A stretch of DNA of 11,509 bases from DATAYA01 sp036272815. GTDB lineage: Bacteria > Pseudomonadota > Alphaproteobacteria > Acetobacterales > Acetobacteraceae. A model generated the notes under the pieces. It did no database searches. It was given only the letters and a program-made list of their open reading frames with translations, and had not been told where the DNA came from. The stretch is taken from assembly GCA_036272815.1 (NCBI GenBank), contig DATAYA010000247.1, positions 1 through 11,509 of the forward strand, written 5' to 3'. The position numbers and the translations under genes were made by a program. Below are positions 6,694 through 11,509 of the stretch, piece after piece. Position 1 is the first letter of the stretch. Each line of letters starts with the position of its first letter.

Positions 6694-6940
6694 GACCATG
6701 ACCTCCAAGACGCCCGATCCCAGCTCCCCCGGCCTGCCCTCAAACGTCGAGAAGGACCCCGACGAGTGGGTAACCGGCGACGAGCGGATGACCGGCGCGC
6801 AGGCGTCCTACCTGAAAACGCTTTGCGAGGAAGCGGGCGAGCCGTTCGATCCCGATCTCACCAAGGCCGAAGCGTCGAAACGGATCGACGCGCTGCAGCC
6901 TCGGACCGGGCGCGGCCGGCCGGCGCACAAGAACGATTGA
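6692..6940 (+). CDS. DUF3072 domain-containing small protein
   Basis: This 82-residue acidic protein carries the DUF3072 motif in about residues 25-75: DPDEWVTGDERMTGAQASYLKTL, then EEAGEPFDPDLTKAEASKRIDAL and TGRGRP. The function of the family is not established; its members are small soluble proteins. The open frame extends far upstream, but that part is antisense to prmC. The ATG at 6692 fits the family's short N-terminus; the ATG at 6698 is an alternative. Neither has a Shine-Dalgarno, and there is no intergenic space, since the ATG overlaps the prmC ATG on the other strand as CATG. Its promoter must therefore lie inside the prmC coding region, unless it is transcribed from further upstream. 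Confidence 0.8.
   Translation: MTMTSKTPDPSSPGLPSNVEKDPDEWVTGDERMTGAQASYLKTLCEEAGEPFDPDLTKAEASKRIDALQPRTGRGRPAHKND
6702..6706 (-). promoter_or_regulatory. Ribosome binding site deciding the prmC start
   Basis: GGAGG on the minus strand lies eight bases before the ATG at 6693 and two before the ATG at 6699, favouring the former. The same bases are the Thr-Ser codons near the start of the DUF3072 gene on the plus strand, so the site is constrained from both sides. Confidence 0.7.
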
Positions 6941-6968
6941 CCGGCGACGGCGCTGCGGATTGACCGGC
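6935..6968. repeat. 11-bp direct repeat containing TTGACC
   Basis: GATTGACCGGC occurs at 6935-6945, spanning the DUF3072 stop, and again at 6958-6968, 23 bp later. Each copy carries TTGACC, a fair -35 box. It may be a small duplication that created or duplicated a promoter element. Confidence 0.45.
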
Positions 6969-6988
6969 CGCGGCGTCGGCGCAACATT
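6960..6988 (+). promoter_or_regulatory. Possible sigma-70 promoter for the exported protein gene
   Basis: TTGACC (6960-6965) is followed after 17 bases by AACATT (6983-6988), a three-of-six match to the -10 consensus. Transcription would begin close to the ATG at 6995, giving a leaderless or nearly leaderless message. No Shine-Dalgarno is visible before that ATG, which agrees. The -10 match is weak. Confidence 0.25.
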
Positions 6989-6994
6989 CGCTCC

Positions 6995-7441
6995 ATGATG
7001 CGCGTCCTGGCGCTGCTCCTGCCGGTGCTGTTCGCAACCTCGGCGATGTCGCCGGACCAGGTTTCCTTTCGCGTGATCGACCGGATGGGGCCGACCGAGG
7101 TCTCCGAAGTTACCACGCTTTATGTCGGGCTGGTTCCGGCCGGGCATTTCCGGCTCGACGCCGCGCACAGGCTGGCGACGGTGGTGGTCTCGGTGCCGCG
7201 CGCCGGCGCCTATCGCTACGGGCTTTGCGGCCGCGTGGTGACACAGGCCGCAGGTGCTGCGCCGGTGACGCATCGGGTCGACACCACCGGAACGCTCGTG
7301 CACGTCGACGGCCGCGTCTTCGAGGCGCTGACGCAGAACTTTAAGCGCTTCTACCTCGCCGACGAGACGCCCGGGCGGGCGCCGACGCCGGTGCGGATCG
7401 AGCAGGGCCGCGGCTGCGCGCCGGAAATCTCGATGCGCTGA
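6995..7441 (+). CDS. Small exported protein of unknown function
   Basis: I do not recognise this 148-residue protein. It starts with a clear signal peptide: MMRVLALLLPVLFATSA, a short hydrophobic core followed by an Ala-rich cleavage region near residue 17. The mature part, about 130 residues, is rich in beta-prone stretches (ATVVVSVPRAGAYRYGLCGR; TLVHVDGRVFEALTQNF; FKRFYLADETPG) and has exactly two cysteines, Cys78 and Cys141, which could form a periplasmic disulfide. The pattern suggests a small beta-sandwich periplasmic or secreted protein. The double ATG at 6995/6998 has no Shine-Dalgarno; see the candidate promoter just upstream. It converges on prfA with a gap of 4 bp and no room for a terminator. 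Confidence 0.75.
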   Translation: MMRVLALLLPVLFATSAMSPDQVSFRVIDRMGPTEVSEVTTLYVGLVPAGHFRLDAAHRLATVVVSVPRAGAYRYGLCGRVVTQAAGAAPVTHRVDTTGTLVHVDGRVFEALTQNFKRFYLADETPGRAPTPVRIEQGRGCAPEISMR

Positions 7442-7445
7442 GACG

Positions 7446-8515
<1,070 letters not shown>

Positions 8516-8519
<4 letters not shown>

Positions 8520-9751
8520 GCGAGACGCGCCGGAAGGTCAGCGATCGCGACCTCGGCCTGCTCGCCGGTGCGCAGGTCCTTGAGCTGCACGACGCCGCGC
8601 GCCGCCTCGTCCTCGCCCAGGATGACCGCCGCGCGGGCGCCGATCCGGTTGGCGCGCTCCATGCGCCGCTTGAGGTTGCCGCGATAGGATATTTCCACCC
8701 GCAACCCCGCGTGGCGCAGCACCTGCACCAGCCCGATCGCCCGCGCCTCCGCCGCCTCGCCCACCGGCACGACCGCGACCGTCGCCGGCGGCTCCGGGGC
8801 GGACGAGAGCAGCATCCCGAGCCGCTCGACCCCGGCCGCCCAGCCGATGCCGGGCACCGGCGGGCCGCCCATCTCCGCGACCAGTCCCTCATAGCGACCG
8901 CCGCCCATCACCGTGCCCTGCGCGCCGAGCCGGTCGGTGACGAATTCGAAGGCGGTGTGGCCCTAGTAGTCGAGCCCTCGCACGATGTGCGGGTTCTCGC
9001 GGAAGCCGACCCCGAGGGCCGACAGTGCCCGGCGCAGCCCGTCCCAGAACGCGCGCGCGGCCGGCGTCAGGTGCTCATGGATGGTGGGGGCTTCAGCCAC
9101 GATGCGCCGGTCGCCCGCCTCCTTGCTGTCGAGGATGCGCAGCGGGTTGCGCTCCAGCCGATCCCGGCTCTCGTCGGAGAGTGCGTCTGCCTGGGCGGCG
9201 AAATGGCGGACCAGCGCCGTCCGCCACGCCGCCCGGCTCTCCGGATCGCCGAGCGTGTTCAGCTCCAGCGTCACCTCGGCGGCGATGCCGAGGGCGGCGA
9301 GGATGTCAGCGCCGCAGGCGATCGCCTCGGCATCCGCGAGCGGCTCGGCCGAACCGAGCGTCTCGATGTCGATCTGATGGAACTGCCGGAAGCGGCCCTT
9401 CTGCGGCCGTTCGTAGCGGAACATCGGCCCGGCGTAGAACACTTTCTGCGGCAATGTCTGCGCCAGCCCGTTGGAGACCAGCGCCCGGCACACCCCGGCC
9501 GTGGCCTCGGGGCGCAGCGTGATGCTCTCGCCGCCCCGGTCGGTGACGGTGTACATCTCCTTCGTTACCGCGTCGGAGGTCTCGCCGATGGTGCGTGCGA
9601 AAACGCGCGTGTCCTCGAAGATCGGCGTCGCCCATTCGTCGAAACCGTAGCCGGACGCGATCCGGCGCGCGGTCTCGATCACATGCCGATGCCGACGCAT
9701 CTCCTCGCCGATCAGGTCGTGGGTGCCGCGGGGCGGCTGCAAGGCGCTCAT
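8516..9751 (-). pseudogene. hisS: Histidyl-tRNA synthetase interrupted by an in-frame TAG
   Basis: HisRS attaches histidine to tRNA-His. The frame spans 411 codons, normal for the bacterial enzyme, and holds every class II landmark: RGTHD near the start, LRPEATAGVCRAL (79-91), motif 2 FRYERPQKGRFRQFHQ (111-126), the histidine-A motif RGLDY (258-262), the histidine-B motif GGGRYEGLV (282-290), motif 3 GIGWAAGVERL (301-311) and a C-terminal anticodon-binding domain. Codon 263, the second Tyr of RGLDYY, is TAG (8963-8965). The coding pattern resumes at once in the same frame with GHTAFEFVTD, so there is one substitution and no frameshift. A 262-residue product would lack motif 3 and the anticodon domain and should be inactive. 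It may be a sequencing error, a broken spare copy, or a UAG that is read through. The TGA overlaps prfA. No good Shine-Dalgarno precedes the ATG. Confidence 0.9.
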
Positions 9752-9797
9752 GGAGGCGGCTTGTAGCCGAGAGGCGGTGGCGGCGCGAGGTGGTTCC

Positions 9798-10736
9798 CTA
9801 CACGGTGGCGAGCAGCGACTGCCCGGCGACCAAGGCCAAAAACGCGTGCCCCTGCGCTGTCGGGTGGAGGCTGTCGAAAAAGAGGTGCTGGTTCTGCGCC
9901 GCTCCGGTCGCAGTCAGCGTGCCGCTGCTGGCGTCGGTGTAGTTGCCGGTCCAAACGGGGTCTGTCGTGTTGGTCAGTCCGAAGGCGGCCGGATTGGCGG
10001 CTGCGGCATCGATGAGCTGGAACGTGTTGATCAGGTCGATGTTGAGGTGGTCGGTGACCGCGAGGCTCGCCAGCGACTGGGCGAGGTCGACGTCGTACCA
10101 GGCCGACAGGTTGGACGCGGAGACCGCATAGAGCGGACCCTGGGCGGTCTCGGAGGGCGTCTTCCCGATGTCGGGCACCATCAGGACGGCAAAGTTCTTC
10201 GCCCCGGTCGCCGCGAGGCCGGCGATGAAATTGGTCTCGTTGGTCACCGCCTGCGGAATCGCGGCAAGGCCCGCGGTGGGATTGGTGGCGAAGGTGTCGA
10301 CCGCATCCAGCACGTCGTTGGAGCCGATCGAGAGCGTGTAAAGCGCATTCGGCGTCGGGTTCGGGTCCTGGATCTTGTACTGCACGAGCTGCGAGGGCAG
10401 GTCGATCGGCAGCGCGCTGTGCACGGCGGTGGTGCCGGTCTCGGCGGCGCCGTAGGCGAAGTCGGTGCCGCCCTGCGTGCTCGGCTTGACCAGCGGCTGG
10501 CCGAGCAGGGCCAGATCCTCGACCCAGGTGTAGCCGTTGCTGAAATGCCCGTCGAAATAGGGCGGCGAGACTGGGACGTTGCCGAGGGTGAGGTTGAAAT
10601 CATTGCCCGCGTCGGAGAGGCTGTCGCCGAATGCGTAGATCGCGGGGAAGCCGGATGCGCCGGGTTCGGCCGCCGCCTCGCCGATGAAGCTGAGCGCGTA
10701 GGCCGAGCCGGTCGGGTCCGGGGTGATCTGCGTCAT
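9798..10736 (-). CDS. SGNH/GDSL hydrolase, COG3240 phospholipase/lecithinase type
   Basis: This 312-residue serine esterase has all family blocks: GDSLSDAGN (37-45) with nucleophile Ser39, the oxyanion Gly in GGTDFAYG (89-96), GSND (138-141) with oxyanion Asn140, and the Asp288/His291 pair in FDSLHPTAQGH. FDGHFSNGYTWVEDLA (61-76) and VPDIGKTP (187-194) are typical of the COG3240 branch, whose members act on phospholipids or other esters, mostly outside the cytoplasm. Here no signal peptide is visible: the protein starts MTQITPDPTGSAYALSFIGE, with about 30 residues before the first beta strand. It also lacks a C-terminal autotransporter barrel. The ATG at 10736 has a good GAGGA six bases upstream. 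It ends in TAG, 46 bp before hisS. Confidence 0.92.
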   Translation of the reverse strand: MTQITPDPTGSAYALSFIGEAAAEPGASGFPAIYAFGDSLSDAGNDFNLTLGNVPVSPPYFDGHFSNGYTWVEDLALLGQPLVKPSTQGGTDFAYGAAETGTTAVHSALPIDLPSQLVQYKIQDPNPTPNALYTLSIGSNDVLDAVDTFATNPTAGLAAIPQAVTNETNFIAGLAATGAKNFAVLMVPDIGKTPSETAQGPLYAVSASNLSAWYDVDLAQSLASLAVTDHLNIDLINTFQLIDAAAANPAAFGLTNTTDPVWTGNYTDASSGTLTATGAAQNQHLFFDSLHPTAQGHAFLALVAGQSLLATV

Positions 10737-10889
10737 GCGACGTCCTCTTCGGTGCGGCGGCGATCACGGCGGGGCGATTACAGCAGAGAACAGGCCTCGC
10801 GGTGATGACAAACCCGTGTTCCCGGCGACGGAGGCCACGCGCCACAAGGCTCTGCACCGCGCGATGCGGCTCCCGACGGACGAAATCCG

Positions 10890-11405
10890 TCAGGGGGTTG
10901 GCGGGGCGCCAAGGAAATCGCGCTTGCCGATCACCACGCCGTTGTGGCGCAGGATGGCGTAGGCCGCGGTGACATGGAAGTAGAGGTTGGGCAGCGCGAA
11001 GTGCAGCAGGTAGCTCTTCCCGGTAAAGGTGAACTCGCGCTCGCCGCCCTTGAAGGTGACGGTGCTCTCCTCGCGGCCGTTGAGCTGCTCGGGCGCCGCT
11101 TCCTTGAGGAAGGCGATCGTTCCGGCCACGCGCGCGCGGAGTTCGGCCAGGGTCTTCTCGGTGTCGGCGGTCCGCTCGACCGGAAGCCCGGCGGTCCGCA
11201 CCACCGCCCAGCGCGCGAAGTCGCAGGCGATCTGCACCTGCTTGGCCAGCGTGAACATGTCGGGCGCGAGCCGCGCCTCGACCAGCTTCGCGGCATCGGC
11301 ACCGCCCGATCTGCAATGCGTCTCCGCCTTCTCCAGCACAGCGGAAAGGCCGCCCAGCGCCTGCAGGCAGACCGGCACGCAAACCTCGTACATCGACAAC
11401 GGCAT
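10890..11405 (-). CDS. DUF1993 domain-containing protein
   Basis: The 171 residues fit the DUF1993 family across their length. Recognisable blocks are MPLSMYEVCVPVCLQALGGL (1-20), ARLAPDMFTLAKQVQIACDFA (44-64), the central LAELRARVAGTIAFL and the terminal SYLLHFALPNLYFHVTAAYAILRHNGVVIGKRDFLG. The fold is a helical bundle resembling DinB-like proteins; the role is not established. There is no signal peptide. The ATG at 11405 has AAGGGA six bases upstream. It begins 14 bp after the argG stop, suggesting cotranscription with argG. A six-pair hairpin (10875-10891) overlaps its stop codon but has no T tract. Confidence 0.9.
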   Translation of the reverse strand: MPLSMYEVCVPVCLQALGGLSAVLEKAETHCRSGGADAAKLVEARLAPDMFTLAKQVQIACDFARWAVVRTAGLPVERTADTEKTLAELRARVAGTIAFLKEAAPEQLNGREESTVTFKGGEREFTFTGKSYLLHFALPNLYFHVTAAYAILRHNGVVIGKRDFLGAPPTP

Positions 11406-11419
11406 GGTTGGTCCCTTCC

Positions 11420-11509
11420 TCAGAGCGCGCCGCCGCGGCGGCCGGCGATCGCGCCGAGCCGCAGCCGCAGCGCATTGAGCTTGATGAAGCCCTGGGCGTC
11501 GAACTGGTC
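11420..11509 (-). CDS. argG: Argininosuccinate synthase, C-terminal end (5' partial)
   Basis: Read on the minus strand from the window edge, 29 codons and a TGA encode DQFDAQGFIKLNALRLRLGA followed by a short basic tail. The D-x-x-GFI(K/R)LNALRLR pattern is the C-terminus of argininosuccinate synthase, the ATP-dependent ligase joining citrulline and aspartate in arginine synthesis. Only the tail is present, so nothing can be said on the active site. It precedes the DUF1993 gene by 14 bp on the same strand. Confidence 0.8.
   Translation of the reverse strand, partial: DQFDAQGFIKLNALRLRLGAIAGRRGGAL

Noticed and set aside
8963..8965. UAG reassigned to an amino acid genome-wide, or pyrrolysine insertion
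   Set aside because: prfA, the phosphotransferase and the SGNH hydrolase end in TAG at family-typical positions, an intact RF1 is encoded, and no pyl genes are visible.
10777..10811. Promoter for the SGNH hydrolase from TTGTCA (10806-10811) and TGTAAT (10777-10782), minus strand
   Set aside because: The spacing is 23 bp, too long for sigma-70, and no better -35 lies 17 bp before TGTAAT.
10875..10891. Hairpin with six pairs and a five-base loop at the DUF1993 stop codon, as a terminator
   Set aside because: The stem is short, overlaps the stop codon and is not followed by a T tract on the minus strand.

Overview
The window is a very GC-rich, gene-dense piece of bacterial chromosome. The gene set (prmC beside a DUF4167 gene, hisS-prfA, a LutB/LutC pair, an Smr protein followed by an XRE regulator, an acidobacterial/acetic-type COG3240 lipase) points to an alphaproteobacterium, probably Rhodospirillales/Acetobacteraceae-like. 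That placement is inference from gene content and protein style, not from a marker search.

Layout. (1) 1-480, plus strand: 3' end of a molybdopterin oxidoreductase of the sulfite-oxidase/MsrP fold. (2) 3686 down to 592, minus strand: a tightly overlapping cluster lutB > lutC > smr > XRE regulator, coupled by TGATG, a 23-nt overlap and ATGA. (3) 3765-4724, plus strand: an APH-type phosphotransferase divergent from lutB, with a 33-bp interrupted inverted repeat in the shared 78-bp gap. (4) 6693 down to 4729, minus strand: prmC, then a DUF4167 gene with a potentially structured leader, then a small unknown ORF that may be frameshifted. (5) 6692-7441, plus strand: a small DUF3072 protein and a small exported protein, lying between prmC and prfA. 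(6) 11509 down to 7446, minus strand: the last 29 codons of argG, a DUF1993 protein, an SGNH/GDSL hydrolase, hisS and prfA.

The main surprise is hisS. The reading frame is continuous and well conserved over about 411 codons, but the second Tyr codon of the histidine-A motif (RGLDYY) is TAG. The gene overlaps prfA by ATGA, and prfA encodes RF1, the factor that terminates at UAG. The dull explanations are a sequencing error or a decayed copy with another hisS elsewhere. The interesting one is a UAG-gated, RF1-sensitive circuit. Three intact genes in the window (prfA, the phosphotransferase and the SGNH hydrolase) end in TAG, so wholesale UAG recoding is unlikely.

Themes: translation termination (prfA makes RF1; prmC methylates its GGQ glutamine), histidyl-tRNA charging, L-lactate oxidation (lutBC without a visible lutA) and arginine synthesis (argG). 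There is no gene-free stretch over 300 bases. The largest gaps are 5595-5817 (223 bp, containing the DUF4167 leader structure) and 10737-10889 (153 bp, where I see only a short hairpin without a T tract). I found no tRNA, rRNA, CRISPR, insertion sequence or integrase.
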